From positions 1-34,498 of the forward strand of contig JAPLSQ010000063.1 of NCBI GenBank assembly GCA_026398535.1: 34,498 nt of DNA. The letters run 5' to 3'. Under the pieces are notes generated by a model that saw only the letters and a list, made by a program, of their open reading frames with translations, made no database searches and was not told where the DNA came from. The position numbers and the translations under genes were made by a program. Positions 1 to 7,995 of this stretch are shown here, in pieces. The stretch's first letter is position 1, and every line of letters starts with the position of its first letter. This stretch comes from Candidatus Sumerlaeota bacterium. Lineage in GTDB: Bacteria > Sumerlaeota > Sumerlaeia > Sumerlaeales > Sumerlaeaceae.

Positions 1-5
1 CAATA

Positions 6-124
6 GAGAGAAAAAGCTGTAACACGGAGTTGCGCAGAGGAGGCGCGGAGACAAAAACGATGCTTCTTTTCTCCGTGGTCCTCTGTGCCATCTTCGTGGT
101 TCTCCGTGTAAAAGTTTTTCTCTC
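6..124. repeat. Long imperfect palindromic repeat element
   Basis: This non-coding element at the window edge folds back on itself in nested arms. GAGAGAAAAA at 6-15 pairs with TTTTTCTCTC at 115-124, and ACACGGAG at 22-29 pairs with CTCCGTGT at 102-109. CAGAGG at 35-40 pairs with CCTCTG at 80-85, and CGGAG at 46-50 pairs with CTCCG at 71-75. The right arm also contains four degenerate copies of CTYYGTG about 11 bases apart. It lies downstream of the purine nucleoside phosphorylase gene, which ends at 193. It looks like an interspersed palindromic repeat or a MITE-like element. No transposase or target duplication is visible, and no poly-T tract makes it a standard terminator. Confidence 0.6.
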
Positions 125-192
125 AATCCAGAACATAGCGTCAGTAAAACGGTAACAGTGGCTGCATTATCCTTGCTGGTTGCGGTCATGGT

Positions 193-1020
193 TTACAGGC
201 GCGGGATGAGGTTTGTGAGCAGGCGGCTGAACTTGTTCTCGACCAGCCGCGCGTTGGCCATGACTTCATCATGCGTTGTCTTTGCGGGAACCGTAAGCAG
301 ATTGGAGATGAAGGATATGCCAAGCACCCCGCATCCCATGTGCTTTGCGACAATCGCTTCGGGCGCGGTGCTCATTCCGATGGCATCCCCGCCGAGTATG
401 TTTTGCAGCATCGCGATCTCGGCGCGGGTTTCATAGGAAGGGCCGTGCGAGGCGATGTAGACGCCTTCGCGCAACACAATGCCCGCTTCCAGCGCCGCCG
501 AGCGCGCAACCATGCGCAACCGGCGCGAGTACACATCACTCATATCCGAAAAACGCGGCCCCCATGCGTCGTTGTTCGCCCCCCTGAGCGGATTGCCCAT
601 CATCCAGTTGATGTGGTCGCTGATGAGCATGAGATCGCCGGCCTCGAAGCGGGGATTGAGCCCTCCTGCCGCGTTGGTGATGATGAGGGTTTTTATGCCG
701 TGCGAGAGAATAAGCGCGCGCAGAAGAATCGTGGCGTCTTTCACGCCGATGCCTTCGTAATAATGCCGCCGTCCGCACAGCAGCACGACGGGTGTGTCCG
801 CGACGAGGCCCGACACCACTCGTCCGTCATGCCCCTCGACCGTTGAGGCGCCCACATGGGGCAGGCCGTCGCAGGCGGCCTCGTGTTCCGCGCGCACGCT
901 GTTCACAAAGCTCCCCAGCCCGCTGCCGGCGATCACCGCCGCACGCGCGGGGCCGGGAAACCGGTTCTTGAGCGCGTCCGCCAGCTCCGCCACACGGCTC
1001 TCATAACATTGTCGGGTCAT
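193..1020 (-). CDS. Purine nucleoside phosphorylase, 6-oxopurine type
   Basis: This 275-aa enzyme should cleave (deoxy)inosine and guanosine with phosphate to give the free base and ribose-1-phosphate in the cytoplasm. It has the trimeric PNP family features in order: the phosphate loop AGSGLGSF (31-38), GRRHYYEG with His86 and Tyr88, NAAGGLNPRFEAGD (116-129), GPSYETRAE with Glu197, and STAPEA followed by GISFISN with Asn240. Glu and Asn at the last two positions are the pair that reads 6-oxopurines in the mammalian-type enzymes, so guanine/hypoxanthine nucleosides are the likely substrates rather than adenosine or methylthioadenosine. The ATG overlaps the stop of mqnC as ATGA, so the two are translationally coupled. 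A role beside mqnC in handling nucleoside by-products is possible but inferred. Confidence 0.9.
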   Translation of the reverse strand: MTRQCYESRVAELADALKNRFPGPARAAVIAGSGLGSFVNSVRAEHEAACDGLPHVGASTVEGHDGRVVSGLVADTPVVLLCGRRHYYEGIGVKDATILLRALILSHGIKTLIITNAAGGLNPRFEAGDLMLISDHINWMMGNPLRGANNDAWGPRFSDMSDVYSRRLRMVARSAALEAGIVLREGVYIASHGPSYETRAEIAMLQNILGGDAIGMSTAPEAIVAKHMGCGVLGISFISNLLTVPAKTTHDEVMANARLVENKFSRLLTNLIPRL

Positions 1021-2120
1021 GGCATAAGCCCGCAGCAGAAATTGCGCTTGCGGGGCTCGAAACCGGCGTCGCGGATGAGCCGCTCGATTTCCGCCGCGTT
1101 CATGGCAAACACCGTGCCCGCGGCGCTCACCACATTTTCCTCAATCATCGTGCTTCCCATGTCGTTGCAGCCGTGAAAAAGCGATATCTGTGCGATTTTC
1201 GGCCCTTGCGTCACCCACGATGACTGGATGTTGTCGACGTTGTCGAGATAAAGCCGCGTGATGGCCGTGGTTTTCAGGTAATCATGCGCTCCGGATGTTT
1301 CGCACTGCAGCGCCAGCGCGGGGGATTTCTGGTAAGGCCATGCGATGAAGGCGGTGAAGACGCGCGTTTCATCCTGCAAGTCGCGGATGTGCTGGAGATG
1401 CTCGACGCGCTCGGCAATGGTCTCCACGTGGCCGAACATCATCGTGGCGGTGCCGCGCATGCCCAGCCGGCCAGCCGTGCGCATGACGTCAAGCCAGTCC
1501 TGCGTGAGACATTTGTTGCGCGTGATGGCCTTGCGCACCCGGTCAGACAAAATTTCAGCGCCTCCGCCCGGGATTGAATCCAGCCCGGCCTCCTTCAGGC
1601 GGACGATGACATCCTCCAGCGCCATGCGGTTGATGCGCGCGAACCACAGGATTTCCGGCGGGGAAAACGCATGAATGTGGATCCCGAATTTCTGTTTGAT
1701 GTGCCGCAGCAGGCTTTCATACCACTCAAGCTTGAGCGAGGGGTGCAGGCCGCCCTGCATGAGTATCTGCCATCCCCCCTGCGCGACGAGTTCCTCAATT
1801 TTCGCGTCGAGCTCTTCCCGTGTCAGCACATATGGTTTTGCCGTTCGAACGCCCGGCGTTCCACGGCGGCCTTTGCCGTTCGGTCTTGCTGAGAAGCCGC
1901 AGAAATCGCAGTCCGCGGCGCAGATATTTGAATAGTTGATATTGCGCTCGATGGCATAGGTCACGATGACGCCGGTATGCTTGCGCATCCGCGTTTCGTG
2001 GGCGGCGGCTCCCAGCGCCGCCAGATCATTGCATTCAAAAAGCGCGAGCGCATCCGTGGCGTTGATGCGCCCTCCATCGGCGGCTTTTTCAAGAATCCGG
2101 TTCGAGGCGTCAAGGGACAT
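1017..2120 (-). CDS. mqnC: Cyclic dehypoxanthinyl futalosine synthase (radical SAM)
   Basis: This 367-aa cytoplasmic radical SAM enzyme belongs to the futalosine route to menaquinone, where MqnC cyclises dehypoxanthinyl futalosine. The cluster-binding cysteines are Cys67, Cys71 and Cys74 (CAADCDFC). Family features follow: ILMQGG, HAFSPPEI, IPGGGAEIL, the QSSWVTQGPK segment and GSTMIEENVVSAAG near the C-terminus. The last two separate MqnC from the related CofH/CofG and MqnE. Its length is normal for the family. The start ATG at 2120 has no strong ribosome binding site, and the gene follows rpoZ after a 56-base gap. Its stop overlaps the start of the nucleoside phosphorylase gene. No other mqn gene is visible in the window, so the rest of the pathway must be elsewhere. 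Confidence 0.87.
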   Translation of the reverse strand: MSLDASNRILEKAADGGRINATDALALFECNDLAALGAAAHETRMRKHTGVIVTYAIERNINYSNICAADCDFCGFSARPNGKGRRGTPGVRTAKPYVLTREELDAKIEELVAQGGWQILMQGGLHPSLKLEWYESLLRHIKQKFGIHIHAFSPPEILWFARINRMALEDVIVRLKEAGLDSIPGGGAEILSDRVRKAITRNKCLTQDWLDVMRTAGRLGMRGTATMMFGHVETIAERVEHLQHIRDLQDETRVFTAFIAWPYQKSPALALQCETSGAHDYLKTTAITRLYLDNVDNIQSSWVTQGPKIAQISLFHGCNDMGSTMIEENVVSAAGTVFAMNAAEIERLIRDAGFEPRKRNFCCGLMP

Positions 2121-2176
2121 GCTTGCGGGCAGTCCGCCAGAAAAGGCAAACGGTCGCGAACAGGCGCGCCGCCGCT

Positions 2177-2437
2177 CTACTCACTTTCCACGAGGCTTAA
2201 GTTCGTGCCAGGCCCCGATATTGGAAAGATTTCAAGCTTGTCTTCCATCAGTTCCAGCGTGGCGATCTTTACGGCGTCGCGTGAACCATCAGATGGAAGA
2301 GCAAGCGCTTTTTCACCGTTTTGAAGCTGATGCGCGCGCTTTGCGATGGCGTTGATCATAAGATAAATGGCGCGGCGCTCACGGAGCAGAGTTCCTGGTT
2401 TTTCCTGCATGATATCCCGCATGAAGGCTGTTTCCAT
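2177..2437 (-). CDS. rpoZ: RNA polymerase omega subunit
   Basis: This 86-aa protein has the omega signature: a central helix IYLMINAIAKRAHQLQNG, then a segment on conserved helix positions (AVKIATLELMEDKLEI) that matches the usual ALEEIxxGKI region. Omega binds the beta-prime subunit and helps polymerase assembly. I chose the ATG at 2437 (METAFMRD) because AAAAGGAA lies about 8 bases upstream; the frame stays open 17 codons further up without a better site. The gene sits between the deaminase gene and mqnC on the same strand, with gaps of 67 and 56 bases, so it is probably cotranscribed. This is not the common gmk-rpoZ arrangement. Assignment rests on short-motif similarity, so confidence is moderate to high. 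Confidence 0.75.
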   Translation of the reverse strand: METAFMRDIMQEKPGTLLRERRAIYLMINAIAKRAHQLQNGEKALALPSDGSRDAVKIATLELMEDKLEIFPISGPGTNLSLVESE

Positions 2438-2504
2438 AGAGTGATTCCTTTTGCCGTTCTGATTGTTCCAGATTTTGCCGATACACACATAGGCGGCCGA
2501 ATGT

Positions 2505-3902
2505 TCACATCAAATCAAAAGCGATGCCCGTCCTGCTTTTGGCCGCGGAGAGCATTTCGGCGGCGGCCTGATTGACGCGGCGGGTGATTTCCTGTTCGCG
2601 CGCGCGGCACAGGCGCCCGTTCTCAACAACCACCTCGCCGTTGACGATTGTGTAATCGACGATGTGGCTGTCGCCCGCGAAAAGCAGTGCGCCGACGGGA
2701 TCATGGAGTGCGCCGGCAAAACCGATTTTTTCAGTGCCGATCAGGATCAGGTCGGCGATGGCTCCCGGCTCGATGCGGCCAAGCTGGCTGTAGCCGAGCG
2801 CTCGCGCGCCGCCGCGGGTTGCCATGCGCAGTATGCTTCGCGCGTCGATGGCCGCCGCTCCTTCATGCACCCGGTGCAAAAGCAGGGCATTGCGCGTCTC
2901 GCCCCACATGTCGCTCGTGTCGTTGCTGGCGCTGCCGTCCACGCCCAGCCCCACGGCCACGCCCTCGCGCAGCATCAGGGGCACGGGCGCCACGCCCGAT
3001 CCCAGCCGCATGTTCGAGGCGGGGCAATGCGCCACGCCCGTCCCCGTGGCAGCCAGCAGGCGGACTTCATCGCTGTTCAGATGCACCGCATGGGCGAACC
3101 ACACATCGGGACCGAGCCAGCCGATCTTTTCCGCCCATGCCAGCGGCCTCATCCCGTATTTTTCAAGGCAGTAACGCTCCTCGTCGAGCGTCTCGGCCAT
3201 GTGCGTGTGAAGCCTGAGGCCGTGGCGGCGGGCCAGCGCGGCGATTTCGCGCATCGTGTCCTCATTGACCGAAAACGGCGAACACGGCGCCAGCGCGATT
3301 TTCAGCATGGCGTCGGGCGCGGGATCGTGATACAGCGCGATGAGGCGCTCGCAGTCGGCCAGTATTTGCTGCTCTGTCTGCACAACGTCGTCGGGCGGCA
3401 GTCCGCCCCGGGTTCGGCCGCGCGTCATGCAGCCGCGCGCCGGGTGGAAGCGGATGCCCAGTTCGCGCGCCGCGCGAATCTCAGCATCAATCAGCCGCGG
3501 ATCCGAGGCGCGCGGGAAAAGATAAAGATGATCGGTTGTCGTGGTGCATCCCGTTAAAAGCAACTCGCCAAGACCGGCCAGCGCCGAAAGATAAACCAAT
3601 TCGGGAGTGATCTCGCGCCAGATTTCATAGAGATTGACCAGCCAATCGAACAATTCGGCGTTCTGCACCCGCGGCACCGCGCGCGTGAGAGTCTGGTAAA
3701 GGTGGTGGTGGCAGTTGATAAAACCCGGCAGGCACACCATCGTGTCCGCCCCGATCACCCGCGCATCAGGCGGAGCCGTCAGCCCGTGCCCGACCGCCGT
3801 GATGCGGTTGCCCTCGATGAGCACATCCGCCTGTTGCAGTTCGCGCCCCGCGTCGTCGAAGGTCGCCACGCGCAAAGCCCCGCTAATCAGCAGCGCGCCC
3901 AT
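2505..3902 (-). CDS. Amidohydrolase, 8-oxoguanine deaminase-like
   Basis: This 465-aa cytoplasmic metal-dependent deaminase belongs to the TRZ/ATZ branch of the amidohydrolase superfamily. Metal and active-site motifs are PGFINCHHHLYQTL (60-72), LAPCSPFSV, HTHMAETLDEE, WFAHAVHL, HCPASNMRLGSG and GVDGSASND. The segments GCTTTTDHLYLFP and GLPPDDVVQ followed by ILADCERLI closely match what I remember of characterised 8-oxoguanine deaminases, which convert 8-oxoguanine to urate. The ATG at 3902 is preferred because AGAGGCGG precedes it and the protein then starts with the normal family beta strand; the frame extends 84 codons further but that part resembles no protein and enters the divergent promoter region. 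It lies in the operon with rpoZ, mqnC and a nucleoside phosphorylase. An aminofutalosine deaminase role (the amidohydrolase-type MqnX step) is the main alternative. Confidence 0.8.
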   Translation of the reverse strand: MGALLISGALRVATFDDAGRELQQADVLIEGNRITAVGHGLTAPPDARVIGADTMVCLPGFINCHHHLYQTLTRAVPRVQNAELFDWLVNLYEIWREITPELVYLSALAGLGELLLTGCTTTTDHLYLFPRASDPRLIDAEIRAARELGIRFHPARGCMTRGRTRGGLPPDDVVQTEQQILADCERLIALYHDPAPDAMLKIALAPCSPFSVNEDTMREIAALARRHGLRLHTHMAETLDEERYCLEKYGMRPLAWAEKIGWLGPDVWFAHAVHLNSDEVRLLAATGTGVAHCPASNMRLGSGVAPVPLMLREGVAVGLGVDGSASNDTSDMWGETRNALLLHRVHEGAAAIDARSILRMATRGGARALGYSQLGRIEPGAIADLILIGTEKIGFAGALHDPVGALLFAGDSHIVDYTIVNGEVVVENGRLCRAREQEITRRVNQAAAEMLSAAKSRTGIAFDLM

Positions 3903-4033
3903 GATGCGTCCGCCTCTGCTTGCCGCAATCCCGTGCATGGAACCCTTGGGCCGCAAATCGCGAAATTTGACGCAAAGAATGTTGACCAGATCATATGAAC
4001 AGAGAAATCTTGCCATATACATAGGAAGGTAAA

Positions 4034-5242
4034 GTGAAAAAAGCACTGTTCCTGGCAGGCGTTCTGGTGTTGGCGGGTCTTGCGGCAACCGCGCAAGACA
4101 CCGGCGGCACGCAAATTGAAAGCACAAAACCTGTCCCCTCTCCCGACAAATCACGGTCCATCGCGGTGGATCATGTCCTGCCCATAACGGATGGCGAACC
4201 CGATCGTTACTCGGGCAAAATGGTGGTCCGCGTATTGGATGCCGACGGCGCCGTGACCCAGAGTCGCGCCATTGAGGCGTCGCAGGCGCGCTTCGTGCGC
4301 CCGCCGATATGGCTTGATGACCGCTGGGCCGCCTTCAACTATAACATATCCAAGAACGCGGCGGGCATGGTATACGCCGACTCGGCAAACGATTACGCCC
4401 TTGTCATCGAAATCGTCTCGGCGGCGCGGCGCATGGGCGCGACGAACAAAACCGAGTTCGAGATCATGAACTTCGATGTCTATGAATACACAAACCGCCC
4501 AACCCATGTCAGAAACCTCGTGCGCGGCACGATGTCGGTGTTTCCGCTGCATATCAAGCTTCCGCCCGATATCGGTTCGGCCCCATATCCCATGGCATTT
4601 TTCAATGAACTTCGCGGCGCGATGCGAGCCTATGGCGACCTTTGCACAAGCCGCGGCCTGACCTCGCTTCTGCTCGAACAGGACAGCGAATCCTTCAACG
4701 GCCCCGAAACGCACGCCGCCGCCCTTGCCTGCGCCGACGGCAAGCCTGTCCTGGTCATCGCCCCCCTGAAAGTCCAGTCAGCCGGCGAAGCGATGCGCGC
4801 GGCTGTGGTCGCGGCCATTGACCCGCCGATCAGTCTCGCGTGCCAGTCCGAGAACAATGAGGAGGCGGGCGAGGGCCAGGGTGTTGCGGCGCAAAAGCCT
4901 GATGCCGCCGCCCCGCCCGACCGGTACCGCTACCTCACAAGCTGGAAAGACGATGCCACGGTGCTGCTGGAAAAGGAAATATTTGACACCGAGGACGAGG
5001 CGCCCGTCAAACAGCCCGTGCTCACTGTGACACTGGACGGCAAAATCACCAAAGTAAGCCCGGCGGCGGCGCCGGAGAAAAAAGCTCCCGAAAAATCGCC
5101 AGCCAAAATAAAGACCGCTCCGGCCAAAACAAAAAAGCCCGACGGCGCAGCGAAAACCCAGCCTTCACCCACCCCAAAAACACGGCTCAACCTCCTCAAG
5201 GGGCTCACCTCCGGCGCGGCCGGAAACGGCGATTTGCAATAA
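4034..5242 (+). CDS. Exported protein of unknown function
   Basis: I do not recognise this 402-aa protein. It starts at GTG with GGAAGG just upstream and has a clear Sec signal peptide (KK, then a hydrophobic stretch ending AATAQD at about residue 22). The mature part has no cysteine pattern or catalytic motif that I can name. Residues about 30-330 look globular and mixed alpha/beta. The last 70 residues are low-complexity and rich in Lys, Ala and Pro, with repeated PAKIKTAPAK-like units, which suggests a disordered tail that may contact the wall or a polyanion. It is transcribed away from the deaminase gene and converges on the RNase H gene. A short GC hairpin at 5245-5259 follows its stop. 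Confidence 0.7.
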   Translation: MKKALFLAGVLVLAGLAATAQDTGGTQIESTKPVPSPDKSRSIAVDHVLPITDGEPDRYSGKMVVRVLDADGAVTQSRAIEASQARFVRPPIWLDDRWAAFNYNISKNAAGMVYADSANDYALVIEIVSAARRMGATNKTEFEIMNFDVYEYTNRPTHVRNLVRGTMSVFPLHIKLPPDIGSAPYPMAFFNELRGAMRAYGDLCTSRGLTSLLLEQDSESFNGPETHAAALACADGKPVLVIAPLKVQSAGEAMRAAVVAAIDPPISLACQSENNEEAGEGQGVAAQKPDAAAPPDRYRYLTSWKDDATVLLEKEIFDTEDEAPVKQPVLTVTLDGKITKVSPAAAPEKKAPEKSPAKIKTAPAKTKKPDGAAKTQPSPTPKTRLNLLKGLTSGAAGNGDLQ

Positions 5243-5244
5243 TC

Positions 5245-5259
5245 AGGCGCGATGCGCCT
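5245..5259. terminator. Short GC hairpin between convergent genes
   Basis: AGGCGC-GAT-GCGCCT forms a perfect six-pair stem with a three-base loop directly after the stop of the plus-strand exported protein and before the end of the RNase H gene. No T tract follows on either strand, so it is at best a weak terminator or an mRNA end-protecting hairpin. Confidence 0.35.
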
Positions 5260-5273
5260 TAACACGCGCGCTG

Positions 5274-6083
5274 TCATGAGCGCGCTTCCTGGTCTGCGGC
5301 CTGCGCGTTATTCTGCGCCTTGATCGCGGCATTGGACAGCGCGTCGGCAAGGGTATTGTTTTCGCGCTGGATGTAGCTGATGGTGAATTTCACAAAGCGA
5401 TGCGCCAACTGTTGGGCTTCGCGAGCCTTTTCGAAAATGGCGGCGTTTTTGATCTTGTAAACGCCACTCATCTGGTTGACCACAAGCTGGCTGTCGCTGA
5501 GCGCGAAAAGCGATGACACACCCATTCTTTCGGCCATGCGCATCCCCTCGATGAGCGCGATATATTCGGCGATGTTGTTTGTGGCGCGGCCGATGGCGCG
5601 CGAAGTCTGCGCAATCTTGCGTCCATCCATCGTGAACAATACCGCGCCGATCGCGGCCTGCCCGGGATTGCCCTTGCTTGCGCCGTCCACATACAGTTTT
5701 GCCGCGCGCGCCTGTCCGCGCATCTCGCTCATTTCGAACGCAAGAAGCTCTTCGGGACGGAACCGCGGCTTTGGGGTTGTGGATTGCGCCGGACTTAGCC
5801 TGGCCGGCGCTGCCTTGGCGGCTGTCCGCCCATCCGCTTCATCGCCCGGCTCCCATCTGGGGCGCAACCCCGCGTCCGCCTCGAGCGCGCGCAGAAGCTC
5901 CGCGCAATAGTGGAACGCGCGCCGCAAATCCTGGTCGCGGATGCCGCGGTAGCGGTTCACGGCCTCGCTCACATCGCCACCATCCATGGCAAGCACATCG
6001 ATCACCCGATGCAACGGCACTTCAGAATTGCGTATCTTCAGCGCCTGCTTGAGAAGGTTTCGGATTTCAGGGGTCATGGTCAT
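5274..6083 (-). CDS. RNase HI family protein with N-terminal extension
   Basis: From the ATG at 6083 the protein has 269 aa. The C-terminal domain (about 130-262) is a type 1 RNase H fold with all four acidic residues in their motifs: YVDGASKGNPG, NIAEYIALIEGM, ALSDSQLVVNQ and NTLADALSN. It should cut RNA in RNA-DNA hybrids; proteins of this short RnhA/YpdQ-like branch can have weak or altered activity. The first 75 residues form a separate helical domain (TPEIRNLLKQAL, VIDVLAMDGGDVSEAVNRY, FHYCAELLRALEA) that I cannot name, joined by a Pro/Ala-rich linker. No strong ribosome binding site marks the start; the frame continues to another ATG at 6182. It converges on the preceding gene. Confidence 0.8.
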   Translation of the reverse strand: MTMTPEIRNLLKQALKIRNSEVPLHRVIDVLAMDGGDVSEAVNRYRGIRDQDLRRAFHYCAELLRALEADAGLRPRWEPGDEADGRTAAKAAPARLSPAQSTTPKPRFRPEELLAFEMSEMRGQARAAKLYVDGASKGNPGQAAIGAVLFTMDGRKIAQTSRAIGRATNNIAEYIALIEGMRMAERMGVSSLFALSDSQLVVNQMSGVYKIKNAAIFEKAREAQQLAHRFVKFTISYIQRENNTLADALSNAAIKAQNNAQAADQEARS

Positions 6084-6232
6084 GACAATCCGATATTTAA
6101 AGAAATCGGGATTGGGAACAATTATTAACAACACATCCCGCGAATGCACAACCGCCGGTGAATGTCCTCCAGCAAGAACCATAATCCCATCAAGGCTCTC
6201 CCTCTGGATCCGGGAGGCCGGGAGGCATGAGG

Positions 6233-7228
6233 CTATGGTTCGGTCAACGGACCGGCATCTTTGAAATTGATCTGGCTGGGGGGGCCGTTGTTCTCAATGA
6301 TGAAATACTTGTTTTCATCCGCCCTGTAGAAGACACGCTCTCCGCCGCGTGACGCGCAAAGGAACGATTGCGTGCCGGAGGGGGCAAGGATTTCGACATT
6401 GGCCAGCGCTTTGCGGTACAGCGCAAGACGACCTTCAAAATCATCACCCGCCAGCGAGTCTGAATAGGCGGGTTTGGGCAGTCTGACAACATGCCCCCAT
6501 CCGCTGCCGCCCATGCGTTTGATGTGGACATACATCCGCGAGCCGGCTGGGGCGACCTGTCCGGCGCCGATTTGCGATGGTGTGCCGAGGCCGGTTTCCA
6601 GCGTGGCAAGCGGCGCCACCCTGTATGCCGCAAGCCATGATTTCATGGCCTGCGGCGGCGCTTTCTTGCTCCCGGCATCATCGGTTTCACGCTCAATCGC
6701 GCCTTCCCACAGATCGCCATTCGCGCCGAAACACATGGTATCGGCATCGAAGACGATGCCTTGGAGATAATTCACGCGGCGGCAGAATATCGCATCCGTT
6801 TTCGCGACGCCTTTAGGCAGTATTTCGAGGCCGAAGGCACGGTCACCCCGGGCGACGCTCAAAAGGACCGCCCCATCGGACACGCGGTAGGCGATGTCGT
6901 CGATGGTTGCGTCTTTGGGGGCGTCGCACACCTTGACGCATTTGCCCTTTTCATGATCCCATGCCCACAGCGCGCCCGCCGTGGCGCAGAGAACATAGCC
7001 GGAATTCGACAGCGCGACGGCCACGATGTCCTGCCCCGGGAACGGTTCGGGCAGCGGCGCTTTTTGCCATTCCGCCTTGTTGACATCAATGTGAATGAGC
7101 TGGGGGCCGCCCGGCGCAAGATACACCCGCGCTGCGTCCATGGAGAAGACGGCGCTGGCGGGGAAACATTGCTGAGGCACGCCGGCAAGCGTGAGCGCAA
7201 GCGCCGCTGTTGTCAGTCGTCGAATCAT
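6233..7228 (-). CDS. Exported protein of unknown function
   Basis: This 331-aa protein begins at the ATG at 7228 with a strong GGAGGA upstream, and its ATG overlaps the stop of the PP2C gene. It has a signal peptide (RRLTTAALALTLAGV, with cleavage near CFPASA). The mature chain consists of short beta-rich units such as VAVALSNSGYVLCATAGALWAW, MCFGANGDLWEG and FLCASRGGERVFYR, which suggests a beta-propeller or similar repeat fold. I see no catalytic motif. Because it is the last gene of the dnaG-PP2C run, coexpression is likely, but a functional link to replication or phosphatase signalling cannot be read from the sequence. The protein could be periplasmic or surface-exposed. Confidence 0.7.
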   Translation of the reverse strand: MIRRLTTAALALTLAGVPQQCFPASAVFSMDAARVYLAPGGPQLIHIDVNKAEWQKAPLPEPFPGQDIVAVALSNSGYVLCATAGALWAWDHEKGKCVKVCDAPKDATIDDIAYRVSDGAVLLSVARGDRAFGLEILPKGVAKTDAIFCRRVNYLQGIVFDADTMCFGANGDLWEGAIERETDDAGSKKAPPQAMKSWLAAYRVAPLATLETGLGTPSQIGAGQVAPAGSRMYVHIKRMGGSGWGHVVRLPKPAYSDSLAGDDFEGRLALYRKALANVEILAPSGTQSFLCASRGGERVFYRADENKYFIIENNGPPSQINFKDAGPLTEP

Positions 7229-7995
7229 GATGCGTCCTCCTGGCAAACCACCAGCACGGCAGAAATATTATCGATGCCGCCCGCGTCGTTTGCGGCATCG
7301 ACGAGATTTTCGGCGCGCTCTTCGAGCGGAAGATCCCGGGCAAGGATGTCCTGTATCTTTTCATCTTCCACAAGTCCTGAAAGGCCGTCGCTGCACAACA
7401 GGAAAAGATCGCCGTTTCTTATGTCTGCGGCGCTGATGTCGATTTCAAGATCAAGGCGGTTGCCGAGGGCGCGGGTGATGACATTGCGGAAGCGATGATT
7501 GCGCGCCTCCTCGGGGGTGATGACGTTGCGTTTTATCTGTTCATTGACCCAAGAGTGGTCGCTTGTGAACAGTTCGAGCTTTCCGCCGCGCAGGCGGTAA
7601 ATGCGCGAATCGCCCGCGTGGGCAATGGTTGCGGTGTTGCCGGTGATGAGCAGCGCCGCCATTGTTGTGCCCATCCCGCACAGTTCGGGACGCTCGCGCT
7701 GCATGTCATAAACGCGCCTGTTGGCAAGCCGGATGCCGCAGAGTATGGCATTGACGGCGGGGCTGTGGCGCTTGTCATAAGGGTATGGCCATGTGATGTC
7801 CTGGCGCTCGCTGAAAAGGTTGAAGAAGTTTTTGATTTCCTCGACGGCGCAGTGGCTGGCGACCTCTCCCGCCGCGTGCCCGCCCATGCCGTCGGCCACA
7901 AGGTATATTCCCTGATTATCGGACAGATGGATGCAATCTTCGTTGTGGGCGCGCCTGAGACCTATGTCGGTTATGCCGGCCGAGCGCGGCTTCAT
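7225..7995 (-). CDS. PP2C-family serine/threonine phosphatase
   Basis: This 256-aa soluble PPM phosphatase should remove phosphate from Ser/Thr of proteins using two metal ions. Motifs in order are TDIGLRRAHNED (Asp10, Asp20), LVADGMGGHAAGEVAS (Asp35), IAHAGDSRIYRL, VITRALG, LLCSDGLSGLV and GGIDNISAVLV. This is the full bacterial PrpC/Stp set. Such phosphatases usually oppose a Hanks-type kinase; no kinase is in this window. Its ATG overlaps the dnaG stop as ATGA, and its own stop overlaps the start of the next exported-protein gene, so all three are translationally coupled. In many bacteria dnaG is followed by rpoD, so the phosphatase in this place is unusual. Confidence 0.93.
   Translation of the reverse strand: MKPRSAGITDIGLRRAHNEDCIHLSDNQGIYLVADGMGGHAAGEVASHCAVEEIKNFFNLFSERQDITWPYPYDKRHSPAVNAILCGIRLANRRVYDMQRERPELCGMGTTMAALLITGNTATIAHAGDSRIYRLRGGKLELFTSDHSWVNEQIKRNVITPEEARNHRFRNVITRALGNRLDLEIDISAADIRNGDLFLLCSDGLSGLVEDEKIQDILARDLPLEERAENLVDAANDAGGIDNISAVLVVCQEDAS

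Noticed and set aside
3903..4154. 84-codon N-terminal extension of the deaminase
   Set aside because: It overlaps the start of a divergent gene, lacks similarity to the family, and a good ribosome binding site marks the later ATG.
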